The notes: generated by a model not told the origin, from the letters alone. Positions 1-13,179 are shown, counted from the first letter of the stretch. The stretch: 64,000 bases of DNA from Ailanthus altissimus (GCA_946807835.1 OX327700.1:28494001-28558000); one strand, 5' to 3'. Numbers and translations: made by a program.

Positions 1-1717
1 TATATATTTATCTCTTAATTGAGAGGCTAAAAAATTCACGGTTAACACATGATATTTAATTCATGTAATGATCAATAAACTCTTATTAGCAAACTCAAAA
101 CCCCACTTCAGATTTTTTCCATTTTGCCCGTATTGCCCTTATATGGTCATAACTAAATTTCGGACGTTTCACTCGGAAACTGCAGATTACAGTGTCTCAG
201 TTCTTTGTAGCTTCCGCAGACAGGCAGAAGGGGTGAAACAATATTAACGTCTATCCCAGAACTTTTCCGGAATGTAAACCATCGTTTGATTATATTTGAA
301 TTTGATTCTGAACCAAAGCTTGTGGCCCTAGGGGTTGCTATGGGGCTTCAAGCTGAACCACCAACTACTACAAAAATTAATATTTCAGTCTTCATCAGCA
401 TGTGCAGGTGCAAGGATTAGGCAAATTCCGGCAGCGCCTGAGACAAAAGGAGAAGGCAGCTCTGTTATGAATGCTGCCGACATTTTCACCCGGTGCACCA
501 GAACCTGAATTAGATCAAAAACAAAAATCAAAACAAAGAAAGCAAAGCGTGGCATAAACATCATAATACGCTAATGTGCTTAAACATAAATCGAAAGGCC
601 AAGTACTTCCTTCTTACGACTACGAGTTTTTCCTCATCGAGGTTAAAGGAAAGATCCTAGATTGATTAGGGACATATATATAATTATAGCAATCGATTAA
701 TCATCAAATGCACAATCGGGAATATACGTATAATCATTCCAAGAGACTTATTTATGCATGCATGCAATTTTTTGGGTCGGATACCCAATAGTTTAGCCTC
801 ATAATGCTTGTATTTTTTTTTCCATGAGCACGAAGTTTTGGTGACAAGTAAATGTTTGGCTCAACTCCAAGTTAAGGAATATAAGAAGAGGGGAAAATTT
901 TATCTGCCATCACACGTTTATTATAGCACATGTCACCTCACCCATATTTGGACAACGGCACAACGCTTGTAAAGCTCTGTTCATTGTAAGAAGATATATA
1001 ATTTAATTACTTACCATTCCCGACCTTCACGCTTGTATTTGCTAATAAATTTTATTATTACTTATTTTTTTAATTCAACTAAAAGTTCGTAATTTCAGTA
1101 TTGCAGTGTTATAATTTTAATATCATAAACGTAGTTGTAAATTGAAAGCATTAATACCAAATAAAAATAAGTAAAGACACTTGATAAACACTTAACAACG
1201 AGTATTTACAAAGCATTTTTAATATTGTGATTCTAATTTTTAAGACTAACCATAAATACGAAACAGATCCTAAACCCTGCATGTATTGCATACTCATATT
1301 TCTTCTCTTTTCTGCTGTTTATACCCATTAATATATACATCAATATTTAAATGACAACAATTAACACAATCTTAGTTTCAGAAACCTAAACTAGTCTGTC
1401 ACCGGCATGCATTCAACACCTACACGTGGCAGCATTTGACCTCTGGCAACTGTGAACTGTATGTATGTGTGGATCTCCAGTTGTGGAATACCATCAACGG
1501 AGATCTCAAGAAAGCTTTCCCATGATGCTTAAACCAACGGCTGAGATTACTTAAACCAGTGAAAATTTGAAACGGACGTCTAGGTTTTTCCTTTTTTTGC
1601 ATGTATAATAATTTAGTGTAGGTAAAGCTTGCTCAAATTCATCACTCCCATCTCCTGAGAAAATATATTTTTATCTTTCTCTCAAGTCTCTTTGTGCTGC
1701 AAAGTGAAAAACTGACA
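1..1717. other. Upstream non-coding region of the MBD gene
   Basis: No gene is recognisable. The stretch is AT-rich and has no long open frame. The last 100 bases should hold the promoter and 5' leader of the MBD gene; a weak TATA-like run (TATAATAA) lies near 1604, about 110 bases before the chosen start codon, and the leader after it is pyrimidine-rich. Confidence 0.4.
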
Positions 1718-4165
1718 ATGGAGAATAAACTTCAGGACGACTTTGCAATTTTTGAAGGTTGTACAACTCTCAAAGAATGTGAAGATTTGTTTATGGCCAA
1801 ACAGCCTAGAGTATTGATCAGTTCAATTCACATAGAAATTGAAATGCTACTGAACGATTTTGATGAGCTTCAATCAGCTTTAGGGCCTCTGCCTAATCAA
1901 GAGCCAAACCCTAAATCATCAGCCGACTCATCTGCTGAAAACATGGGGGCAAACCACCAGATTGAGACCGCACCTGCACCTTCACCATCACCAGCAGCAG
2001 AACCACCTGAACAACCACCAAAGCCAAAACGTCCCCGGGGCAGACCCAGATCATCAACAAACACTAACACTCAAAAACGACGACGTCTTGGCAGACCAAA
2101 GAGTACAAAGGATGATAATGACCCGCCCTTTTGGTTGCCACCAAACTGGAGGTACATCACGGAGATTCGCAAAAACGGAGCAACTGCTGGTCGTTTGGAC
2201 AAGGTATACATAAGTTACCCATTTTTTCTTTGAATTTGTTTCGCAAAGTTTAGTGTTATCAACCGCTAGATCTACTGATCTGTAGAGTTTTGATGGTAAG
2301 TCTTGATTTCCCTCTTTATTTTAATTTGGTCATTCATCGGATGCTGCTCATTCATGTCGCATGTAGCCGTTAGGGCTCACGCTAAAGATTTTAATGATCT
2401 TGAAGATGCACATCATGTATTCCTTTTCAGTTTTACTAGTGATCATTTCTGGTATTTCAAAATTCATTGATTTTCGCTAATTTTGTGAATTTTTTTAGAT
2501 CTATAAAGTTTGAAATTAGCAGGCTTTTGGTAATTATTAATTTCCTTTCAATTTAGATTTTACCTTTATAGTTGAAACCCGGAAAATTTGATAATTCAAC
2601 CTTAATTTCAAGTGAAAAATTGATAATCTAAGAAAAACTTATTAATTTTCATCATGTATGACTCAATAAATCTTGAGAAAAAACAATTATTCAGTCATAC
2701 ATGATGAATATCAATAAGTTTTTCTTAGATTATCAATTTTTTTACTTGAAAGGTTAAATGATAAATGTGATTTCTTTAATGAATTTGAACAAATTATGAT
2801 GTATCTATCAAATGATATAGGTTTAAGATTTTTTCTATGTTATGATTTTGAGATGATATCTAATGTCTAATTATTACTTAAAATATTTTGCGCGGCAAAA
2901 CTCTAATAAAAAAATAATTATTTGAGTAGTTTTACACAGTAAACTTTAATAGTAAAATCATTGTAGTTTGTGTTATTATTTGAATGGCTTTACGCGGCAA
3001 CTTTTTTTTTAACGTCAAAAAAAAGTGAAGATTTAAATTGTGGTAAAGTTAAAATGTATTGTCAACTCTTTACTATTAAACTATTGATACAAGTAGTTTT
3101 ACGTGACAACCTTTAATAATAAGATAATCACAAGTTGTTTTATTATTTGAATATTGGTTTTGCACGGCAACTATTAATAGATAGATAACCGTAGCTTGTC
3201 TCATTATTAAAATTGTTTTGCGCGGCAAAGCTATAATAAAAGATAATCGTAATTTGTGTTATTATTTGAATAATTTTACGTGAAAAAAACCATAATAAAA
3301 AGATAATCATAGTTTGTTTTATCATTTAAATAACTTTGTGTTGCAAATCATAGTTTGTTTTATCATTTAAATAATTTTGTGTTGCTAATCATAGTTTGTT
3401 TTAATCATTTAAATAATATTTTGTGTTGCAAAACCTTGATAGAAAGATGATTGGAACTAATTATAATCCATGTTTCTATTGCAACATAACTTTTACGATT
3501 CACTTGCTTATAAATTATGTTTCAGCAAATTAACAAGTCAATAATTTTATAAATGTTGAGTGATGCTCATATATCAGAATGTCGTTCCTCAACCGACTTA
3601 AGTATTTGTTGTGTCTGATAGTTAACATATAAATTATATGTATATGTATCTTGAGATTAGCATAGTTAGATTTTAATGCAAAATGATATGATCTTTTTCC
3701 AATAATGTGCTTAGGTGAATATCGATGAGAACTAATTAATCTAGGAATATGCATGATGGAGCTATTAATCAAGACTCAAAATGTTTATTTAATTACTGCG
3801 CTTCTTCATTTTCTTTTCCTTTTATTATTGTTTCTTTCTAAGTTTTCTTTCTGTGATAATCAAAAGTTTTAAACAGTGTTTGTCGAACTAATTATCCTAA
3901 ATTGTGCATGTATTGGGAATGTAGCTTAAATGCATGGAGACTGCTTGTACATTCATCATATGTATTCTTGCTGTAATTAAATTCTTATTTTGATTTCTGA
4001 AAGAACTTTGCCCACGAAACTAAATCTGTTGAGACTTAACAGTTTGTATATCATTGGAGCCATATGAAGTACTACATAAGTCCAGAAGGTCGCATATTTC
4101 GATCGAGGGCAGCAGTTGAAAGATATATCCACAGAGCAGCAAGAAGGATGGGTAATTATAAGTGA
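1718..4165 (+). CDS. Methyl-CpG-binding domain protein with two AT-hooks
   Basis: Two exons, 1718-2203 and 4070-4165, give 193 residues; the intron is GT-AG, phase 0. The N-terminal 60 residues are acidic and unrecognised, followed by a Pro/Ala-rich linker. Two AT-hooks follow (KRPRGRPR about 104-111, KRRRLGRPK 120-128), which bind the minor groove of AT-rich DNA. The MBD spans about 139-188 and begins LPPNWRY. It is split by the intron after DK and resumes with YYISPEGRIFRSR. The two arginines matching the methyl-CpG fingers of animal MBDs are present (R151 in RKNG, R173 in FRSR), as are the Asp (D161) and Tyr (Y163) that support them, so binding to methylated CG is predicted. The ATAGRLDKYY core resembles Arabidopsis MBD5/6. 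An in-frame GTG at 1694 exists, but the ATG at 1718 is preferred. The second exon could instead splice at GGTAAT near 4152; no further exon was identified. Likely nuclear. Confidence 0.82.
2598..2755. repeat. Foldback (inverted-repeat) element in MBD intron 1
   Basis: Two arms of about 70 bases are near-perfect reverse complements separated by a short loop around 2673-2683. Each arm contains TTGATAATCTAAGAAAAACT or its complement, then CATCATGTATGACT. The size and structure fit a small foldback MITE. No clear target duplication was seen. Transcribed within the intron it would form a long hairpin. Confidence 0.75.
2885..3440. repeat. Degenerate minisatellite in MBD intron 1
   Basis: Units of about 75-80 bases recur. 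Each has a stretch like TTATTATTTGAATAGTTTTACGCGGCAA followed by a run of A/T and GATAATCGTAGTTTGT; the units are diverged. From about 3305 the array shortens to a 40-42 base unit starting ATCATAGTTTGTTTTATCAT (starts near 3305, 3347 and 3387). There is no coding potential. Confidence 0.7.
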
Positions 4166-4675
4166 TCTACAACTAATAATAACTCAAACATCGATCTTAA
4201 GATCTCAAATGCATATGGGTGCATCATGAGGATAGGATGGTTTCTTTTTATTATAAAGTCGACGATTAAAAATCCTATTTAACAGTTTGCTTTTCATAAT
4301 TAGATTAAGGTATATATCTTGTTCTCCTTCGATTCATCTAGTTGGAACCTATTTGCTGTAATTAAAGATAATATATTTGTTTTATGACAATGAGTATGGT
4401 TTTATTATGAAATGGTATAATTTACCAAACGATGTAGTAGATGGAAATATTGAGATTAATCTACTGTGAATAGAAATAGAGAGCAATATGTAGAAGGTAT
4501 TATGTGATCAACTAACTTGATCAATGGATGATATATAGATGCTGAATTGATGGGTTTCGAAATTGAAAAGGTGAGATATCACAAAAAGTTTAAGTCTCAA
4601 AAGAATATATTTAGGTTTTTTTTTTTTAAGTATTGATATCACATTAGAATATTATTGATACAATAATTAGAAAAC
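4166..4675. other. Gene-free spacer after the MBD gene
   Basis: AT-rich sequence that should include the 3' untranslated region of the MBD gene. Nothing else is recognised. Confidence 0.4.
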
Positions 4676-5575
4676 TGTTGAAAAATTAGTGATTCAACAA
4701 TTTTGATTGGCAAGAATTGAGATGAATACCAAAATGGAGAGTCACAAGAAATTTAGAACGTGTGGGACACGTATAGAGAAGTTTAGGACGTGTGGGACAC
4801 GAAAGAGGAAGTGAAACGGGATTCAAAGACGCGAAGGAAAAGAAGGAATCGCGGGCAGCTTCCAGGGCCGCGGCGCTCAAAACAGAAGACCGGCGCCGCA
4901 GCGCTGCGGAGCCCAGGGACGAGCGCCGCAGTGCCAGAACGCGTGGAAAAGTCCGTTTTGGCTCGGGATTTCAAGTTTTGGGAAATTTTGGACTTCCAAA
5001 ACAAGTGAACTCTTACTCCAACAAGGAATAGGGTTTGTAGACATGAAATATACCCTATATAAACACTTGTAAACCATTGTTTAAGGTTAAGCATCTAAGG
5101 TTTCAAGATGTAACCATAAGAGAGAATAGAGGAGTTAGGTAGGCACTAAGTGCATGGTGCACTAGGGTGTAACCTTAGGGGGTGTTTTCTTCTTTAGGTT
5201 CTTTGAGTGAATAAAAGAGAAACACCATAGATCCTTTAGGCTTAGATGCTCGGGCTATTCTTGTGTTTCTTGTAAAAATCTCTTATGAGGAGATACGAAG
5301 AAGTCTTAGGGAGTCATAATGATCAAGGGTAGATGCTTAGAGGTCTCTATGGGAGATACTAAGGGGTCTTGTGATGATGTAAGAAGATACTTTGTGATCT
5401 ATTTCAATGGGAAGAAGCTGGATCATGAATCTTCCGTAGACGTAAGCAATTTGGGCCGAACCACGTATATCTTGTGTCTTGTGATTAGTTTATTTTTTTT
5501 ATCTTTATTAGTGTGTTAATCTTATGTGTTCTTACTTATGATGTGAATTATAATTTTTCGCTACGCAAAAGATAT
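4676..5575 (+). mobile_element. Solo LTR of a Copia-type retrotransposon
   Basis: It begins TGTTGAAAAATTAGTGATTC, which matches the start of the LTR at 49040. It has a GC-rich block (about 4855-4950) in the U3 position, a TATA box (CTATATAAACA, about 5055), an AATAAA-type signal near 5209, and a tail (GAACCACGTATATCTTGTG) similar to the tails of the LTRs at 44785 and 49040. No primer site, gag or pol follows, so it is called a solo LTR. Short direct repeats of ACGTGTGGGACACG occur twice near 4760-4800. The short reading frames across the GC-rich block are not genes. The right-hand end is uncertain by tens of bases. Confidence 0.65.
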
Positions 5576-6596
5576 CAAAATTGTGGCTTAGTTAATGTTA
5601 TTGGAGTGTCAAATTAATGTACATTGAATGTAAACTTTATAATAAGAGTAACATATTTTATATTGAGAATTTATATATACAATATATTGAATATATAAAT
5701 TCTCTAATAAAAGTAAAAGACCTTCGTATAAAAGAAAAAAAAGCTCTTAGAAAAGGAAAGAAAATTATTACACCATCCCAATAATTATTGAAACTCAAAC
5801 TTGCAACCTTATAATAAGGGAGATCAATAGCTGAGCCAAACGGATTGAGAACTCAAGTGCAGTGTAGAAGTTAATTTTATGTTACTCTAAATTAGCGATG
5901 ATTATAGTTACAGCTATTAAGAAGTGTTGTTACGAGTTGAAACAAAGAGCCATAAAATGAATATATACCTAGTATCATTATATATTTCTTTCAGTAACAT
6001 GCATTCATTTTGCACAAATATTCATTAATAACACTCCGATATTAAAATTTCATATAATATTAAGGAATTGAAGTTTCTGTGAACATTAATCGGCTTAATC
6101 AATAGTGTTCAAATTTGAACGACCCGCACTTACGTCTTACTACAATATTTTCCAATTTCTATTTTAAAAAGATTATGCATATCTTTTGTCCATAAATTTA
6201 AAGAACAAGAATTGAAAAGAAGACTCTAATAAGAATTAGGCAAGTTTTTTGTGTTATGTTTTATGCCTCAACTACTATACAATATCAACGTTTTCATTTT
6301 CCCTTGATATTTTAATTCTTAAATAAGAATCAAAGAATCTTTAAAAATTTATATGCTATGTTTCAAATCAAAGCACTTTTTTTTATAAATAAAAGGCCTT
6401 ACAAAGTTAATTTTAGTAAATTACAAAAATAAATAATTTTAAAAAATAAATAAATTATTATATTTTTTTAAATAATATTTAAAATTTTTTATTATAAATA
6501 ATATATTAAATAATTATTTATCGGTGATTTTAAACAATCACTCATCAATAAAATGATGCACGAAAAATTTTAATATTGTCTTACAAGTGAGATAAG
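5576..6596. other. AT-rich intergenic DNA
   Basis: Very AT-rich with short inverted A/T tracts around 6420-6540. No gene or recognisable transposon protein. Confidence 0.4.
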
Positions 6597-6862
6597 TGAG
6601 ATATTAACATTGTTAGCTAATGAGGTTATTGAAAATTATATTTTAAAAATAATTTTAATTTTAATTACATTGTCACTCTTTTCATTTAATTAAAAAAATA
6701 AAAATACCTTCATTTTTTTAAGAATATTTTAAATTATTTATATATTAAAATTATGAGACATTTTCATATTTCCAATTAAGTAGAAAATATAATAATAAAA
6801 TTAAAATTACCATTAAAATGTAATTTTTGACAATCTCAAGGGGTGACAGTGTTAATACCCCT
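6597..6862. mobile_element. MULE-like MITE, copy A, in the TPI promoter
   Basis: The left end AGATATTAACATTG and right end GGGGTGACAGTGTTAATACC match the terminal inverted repeats of the better-preserved copy at 42134. The AT-rich interior has the same order of motifs (TTTTAATTTTAATTACATTG and its complement). The left end is more diverged. It lies about 60 bases upstream of the TPI TATA box. Confidence 0.65.
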
Positions 6863-6919
6863 TTTACAATTGTAGCTAATATGTAACGAGCCACGAAAAT
6901 CGAGGTTCAGAGACTGTGT

Positions 6920-6929
6920 TTATATATAT
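6920..6929 (+). promoter_or_regulatory. TATA box of the TPI gene
   Basis: TTATATATATC sits about 80 bases before the TPI start codon, leaving a short leader rich in C and A that is typical of a plant housekeeping gene. Confidence 0.55.
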
Positions 6930-8292
6930 CTGCGAGCATCGGCGAATTTTCGTAATTTCGTCTTTGCTTTCATCCCCCACCAAACAAATCAATCCAATCC
7001 AATCATGGCCCGAAAGTTCTTCGTCGGCGGCAACTGGAAATGCGTAAGTCTCTCTCGTTTCAGTTTGCTCTCTACAGTTCTTTACTGAAATATTTTATTT
7101 TATTTTTCATCAAAAAAGGATCGATCTTGTATACAACTACCTTTTATATCATTAGATGATAGATTTCGCTACTCTTTAGTTACTATAATAATGAATCAAT
7201 GATTGTATTGCATGGGATGTGATTTAAATCAAATCAAATGATTTTGCAAAGTGATGTAAATGGTTCTTTTTTTTTTTTTTTGGTTATTATTATTGCTAAT
7301 TTTGGTGGCAGAATGGGACAACTGAGGAAGTGAAGAAGATCGTGACTACATTGAATGAAACTGAAGTCCCTTCAGAGGATGTTGTGGGTTTGTCTTAGTG
7401 AGCTATCTTGTTGGGTTCTTTTCTTTTATTTACCTTACCTGTTTTCATATTGGGAAAGCTAAAATTAGTCTAATTTATTAAAAATACTTCTTTAGTCCAA
7501 GTGATCAAGCAAATTTTTTTTGATTTAAATACATTTGGTTAGCCTCTACAAAGAAGAGTTTTTCATTTTCGGAAGCAAAAGCTTTACTTTGGAAACGTGT
7601 TTAGTGTTTTAGTAATACCCTTTTGACAATTTTCAAAAGCGAAAATGTGAAGGCAGAAATAGTAAGACAATAACTTAGCACACTTGCCCACAAAACAAAA
7701 TTAACAGAAATTGCTTTTGAGAAGCTAAATTTGGAAAGTGAAAAACCCAATTAAATAACTCTTAATGAGTGTGTTTTGTGTTCTATGAATGTGATAAATA
7801 TAGTCTTTCTAGCTTTTGATTCGCTGCGACATTATTTTGGCTTGCAGAGGTTGTCGTAAGCCCTCCCTTTGTGTTTCTTCCTACTGTCAAGAGTCTATTG
7901 AGGTCTGATTTCCATGTTGCGGCACAAAATTGCTGGGTTCGCAAAGGCGGCGCTTTCACCGGCGAATTAGGTCTGTGTTTCCTTGCTTCTAACTAAAATC
8001 TGATCTTTTCTTCTGGTGATTGCCCTTGTGCAAGATGAAGTTTATACTGATTTGTGTGATTAGTTTGAAGTTGATGCCCTTTCTCATTTTCTTTTGTTGG
8101 TTACAGTGCTGAGATGCTTGTCAACTTGGCAATTCCTTGGGTCATTCTCGGTCATTCTGAAAGAAGAGCTCTCCTGAGTGAGTCAAATGACATAAGCTAT
8201 GTCGCCTTGCCATTCTGTCTGTTTATTTAATGTACATTCTGTCTGCTCAGTTATAGTATATACAGTCGGTATTCCTATTCTGGTCTATGTAG

Positions 8293-8457
<165 letters not shown>

Positions 8458-8562
8458 TAGATGTAAAGTACATGAAGTTCTGTAGTTCTCTTTGGTTTAC
8501 AGGATGATTATTTATGGATAGTCTGTATTCTATTTGATATTACTGTCCTGTACACTGATTAA

Positions 8563-8742
<180 letters not shown>

Positions 8743-9384
8743 TAACAAGCCTAGATTATAAATGGTTTGCTATTGCCATAAACTGTGTAGGAAGGTGTAT
8801 TGATGATGAGCTTGTTTACTATTTTTGTCACATCCAAATGTTTTTACCTGTATACTACCATGTTTATTTCACACTAGATATGGCATTATAAAGTTGTATT
8901 ACTTACCCTAGTAGTGTTGAACAAGTACTAAAGCAATTGGCTCTTTCTGACAATCGTCATAAATCTTTCACTTCATTTGTTCTTGCCTGTATGCAAAATA
9001 GAACCCAAAGAAAGAACTATTTTTGTTTCTCAATCATCTTCGGATTCCCATGCTTGTGAATGCTCTTTACTATAAGTTTGCCTGAATACTCATGCATCCA
9101 CAGACACTGATAATTATATTTGTTTCATAATTCTTTTTCAATTGGGAACATACACAGAAACATGTTTGTACCTTATGTTACATATTTGCGCTTGATATAC
9201 TGACACCAATGAAATAAATAATCTATTTTGTTTTTGACCTCTCGTCGACAATGGATAGAGATAGATTTCCTTTGTTGATACAAGGAATGTTAATAGAGGC
9301 TTTGTGGCGTATGTTAGCTCCTCTGCAATTTCTAGCCCCATTGTTTCATCCAATCGTAGTTGGAGAGATTTTAGTTTGAGTGGA

Positions 9385-11790
9385 AGTTGTAAGCGAACCC
9401 GTAATCACGAAAAATGTACCTGCAGGTAACTCAAGGAGGCACCCCTTCTCCTGAAGTTACGGGGCTATTTTGCCAAGTTCCTTAGAGAGAGTTGTGTGGC
9501 GCCCCTAGGTATTCCTTGTTTTCGCTGAAAAAGAGTGTGACTCTTTGGTCAAAAGTGGGAAGTTGATTGTTGGTTTTTATTCCTCCTAGAAAACTTTTCT
9601 CACATTGAATTATACATTAACTGGCTTAAACTGGAAAGACGCCCTTGACTTTCTAAAGCTTGACGGAAAGAAAAGAGTTTTCTCTGCAACATTCAACAAC
9701 TAAAAGAAAGATTTGCGTAGTTTGCCAGGCCAGCTCCAGCCTTTGAGGACACGAAGCATCTTTATGGGATAGAGCACCAGTGAAGAAGTTTTAAGAGTTT
9801 GCTTGATTGGCAGTCGCTCTTCTGTATTTTTAATTCTTCTACTATTGTCTTTCCTTTGAATCTTGATAACCTTCTCAAACAGTTTAAGCAAGGGCTTATT
9901 TTAGGCATAAAAATCAAATTGGAATGAAAGAAAAAGGAAAGTGAAGAAGGTCCGGATAGCCCTCATTGCTGTTCTGAGCTTGATTTTCATTCTTCTTTAG
10001 TTACAACCAATTTTTTTATCTTAAGCCCCACTCTCGAGTAATTCACCCCAATCATTTTTGGAAAAAGGTTCAAACAAAGAGGTTGGGCAGAAATAGAATT
10101 TTCAGGTGCAATAGAAAGGAATGCTACTTTCGTCAGCTCATTAAGTTCTTCTTTGATCAAGTAAGTCATTTTCCCGGGTAGGCAGTTGCTGCACTCTCGC
10201 GTCATGTAATGTCGTATGTACGATAGTGGTGGTGTAGTGATTGACCTCAATACTAAATCCCCCATGCCTTTGCCTGTTTCATTAACATCTTTTTGAGAAA
10301 GCATTTTTTCGACAATCAAGTAAGAAGAGGAAACTACTGTTCTCCTAGTGTACCTGTGGGAGTCGAATAAAATCAATAAATCAACCTCCATTTATTGATA
10401 TTTTCGATTTTCTATTTACTTTTGGTCTGGCCTGGCCTGGTCCCCAGTTATTTTGAGGTCATATCTAGTTTTCAGAGTTTGCCTTGATTTAAGCGAGTAA
10501 CGAAATTGTTTGAAATAGAGAGCCTCGACAATAGCATCACCTCTTTATTGTCAACTTCTTCAAGCAATTCCCCCTTCCTTTGTCACAAGTTCTATGAAAT
10601 CATTAGTAACTTAGATAGGAAATAAATATTACTCACTCTATGTTAGTCTGAGTTCCTTTGCTCTTTGGCTCGTTCTTAGGGGCTGATTCTTTTTTTTATT
10701 AAATCCCTACAGTGATCGGGAAATAATAAATACAAAAACCATTGCTTTCTTTCCAACACTCCGGATAGACGGAAGGATCTATGTCCGAGATCTCTTTTCG
10801 CTTGAAAGAAGCTCAAGTTTTAGGATTGACTATTCTAAATTAGAAAGGTGAAGGATTTCGCCGTCATGTGATGCAACATTTAGTTCAAAGCTTCAGTTTT
10901 TTAAGGAGTGAATGAATGTAATCACTATGCCCTAGTGCCAGAAAAGTTACTTTGGTGGTTTTTCAACGAAGAAAAAACAGTTCCAATTCAGACTGTGAAA
11001 TAACTCTTAGTTTAATATCTATCCACCTTCAAGGCCATTGCGAACCCTTCCTCGAGTTAGGATTCAGACCGAGTGCAATTCAGTACTCCGATTACTTCAT
11101 CCCCCAAATGGGTCCTTACTTTTTCAGGGGGGAGAGCCTCAAGAAGCACTGTTGAGAGGAAGATCCTTGGCTCCTCTTCATTCTCTACAGGGTTAGGGTT
11201 CCAAAACTTTCTTCAACATTGATTTCGTGCTTGAGTTGGAGGGCCCTCCCTCCATCCATCGAGTCAAGGGCTTTACTCTGTTTCCCCTTCTTTGTGTATA
11301 GGTAGATTCTTTCTTGTCTTTATCCGTTCTAGCCTTGACTTTCTTGGCTCTGAACTCACTATCTTTAACGTAGTCCTGAGGGCTAGGATCAAGGCGGTGA
11401 TTCAACTTAAAGTTTCAGTTAGAGGTTTCTTTACTTTGAGAAAGAAGGACCATTATATTTAGAAAAAGCCAAAAAGTTGCAGTGGCTTATTCTGCACTCA
11501 AGTGGAATTTGGAGCATTCCAAAAACTTGGAGATCCAACTACAAATCCATCTTGTATCCGTTATTTGTCAGCTTTACCGCTTGTCTTATTTACTTTACCG
11601 TTTGCTTTAGCGGGTGGTTTATGTCTAGTCCTTTCGGGTACAGACTTTGAAATGTGAAATGCATGAGCTTTTTACACGCTTCCAGGCTAGTCTCGGGGAT
11701 GGTAACTCAAATAACACAGCTTTTGGTGTTCTATGATTCACCTCCGAATAATGAGTAGTCCGTTATGTTATGAAGATAGTTGGTAATAGG
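9385..11790. other. Mitochondrial-type DNA insert (NUMT) in TPI intron 6
   Basis: The TPI intron 6 is over 3.3 kb, while its neighbours are mostly 100-450 bases. This block has a more balanced base composition than the flanks. It contains an organellar large-subunit rRNA piece (9416-9512) and long stretches resembling plant mitochondrial spacer and open-frame DNA, for example a minus-strand frame of 134 codons at 9987-10391 with no recognised function. Both ends are estimated from the change in composition. Confidence 0.65.
9416..9512 (-). pseudogene. Fragment of mitochondrial 26S rRNA gene
   Basis: Read on the minus strand, the segment contains AAGGAACTTGGCAAAATAGC, CCCCGTAACTTC and GGAGAAGGGGTGCC, the conserved core of bacterial-type 23S/26S rRNA. 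CTCTCTCTAAGGAACT and CTAGGGGCGC fit the plant mitochondrial rather than the plastid version. It has substitutions (for example TTGGC for CTCGGC) and is far shorter than the gene, so it is a dead copy. Confidence 0.75.
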
Positions 11791-12025
11791 CCTCCTAGTG
11801 GGTACGACCTATTTCTTATTTGATGGTATGACTGGGTAAGTGAAATAATATTGTTACCATATATGTTATTTTCGTTTATTACCTTGACTTGTTTATTCCA
11901 CTTATCAATTATCTCTTGCTGTCTCAAGTATGTATCACATAAGTGTATATGGATAAGTTTGTATAGATAGTTTGCATGTGTGGCATTATTCTTTGCCAAG
12001 TTTAATTTTTCACACCATATTGTAA

Positions 12026-12139
<114 letters not shown>

Positions 12140-12360
12140 TAGCCATTAAATGTGATCATTCTTTAAAGTCAATTTTCTTCTCTTTATGGCTGTGATACCA
12201 AGCGTAGCCTCTCTAACATTGATGAATCTCATACTTCGAAGTGGGTCATTTATAATTGAATAAAACTCGTCTTCCATAACCCTTTTCTTCTTCAATTTTT
12301 TGGATACAAGGTATTAGAACCTGCCTTTTAACAAAACATAAGCGGGCCAACTTATGCTAA

Positions 12361-12627
<267 letters not shown>

Positions 12628-12696
12628 TAACTTTTGTGCTATTTGAATCAGCCGGAGTTCATCGATATCATCAAGTCTGCCACAGTGAGGAACTGA

Positions 12697-13179
12697 AGTT
12701 GAGAACTAGCTACTTGGTTTGCCCATGCTTGCAATTTTCTAATGCTTTCTGGAGAAGTAGAGTTTGTATTTTGCGGTCTATTTCTAGTACTCGAGTGTTT
12801 TTATCAACACATTTCAAGTATAATAAATTAAACTCCTGAACTCTTTAGAATTTCTTACCTGATTTAGTGAATCTGAATCTCCTTGTGGATTTAATAACTT
12901 GGTGACTAGTAACTTTGTTGCAACTGGAGCTACCTCTTTTTTCTTTTCTTTCGAGTACTAACACATGATTATAGATCCATTGGGAGGGGTGTAAATTATC
13001 CCACTAATAGATCTCCTCAAATATTTTCAAGGACCCATTTTAGATCTTAGCTTATTTATAGTTCAGTCCAAATCAAACATTTATTCATACTTTCTAAGTA
13101 ATGTTTCATTTCAATTAAGCAATTGTAGCTGCTTAGAGACTACAAAATCAAAAATTGATCGATCAAGTTACTGTAGGTG
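12697..13179. other. TPI 3' region and spacer
   Basis: Holds the 3' untranslated region of TPI with its AATAAA near 12822, followed by AT-rich sequence up to the target duplication of the next Copia element. No gene seen. Confidence 0.4.

Noticed and set aside
4783..5094. Several overlapping open frames of 64-103 codons on both strands
   Set aside because: They all come from the GC-rich block of the solo LTR, where stop codons are rare by composition.
9987..10391. 134-codon open frame on the minus strand
   Set aside because: It lies inside the mitochondrial-type insert, matches no family I recognise, and would not be expressed from a nuclear intron; kept only as part of the insert.
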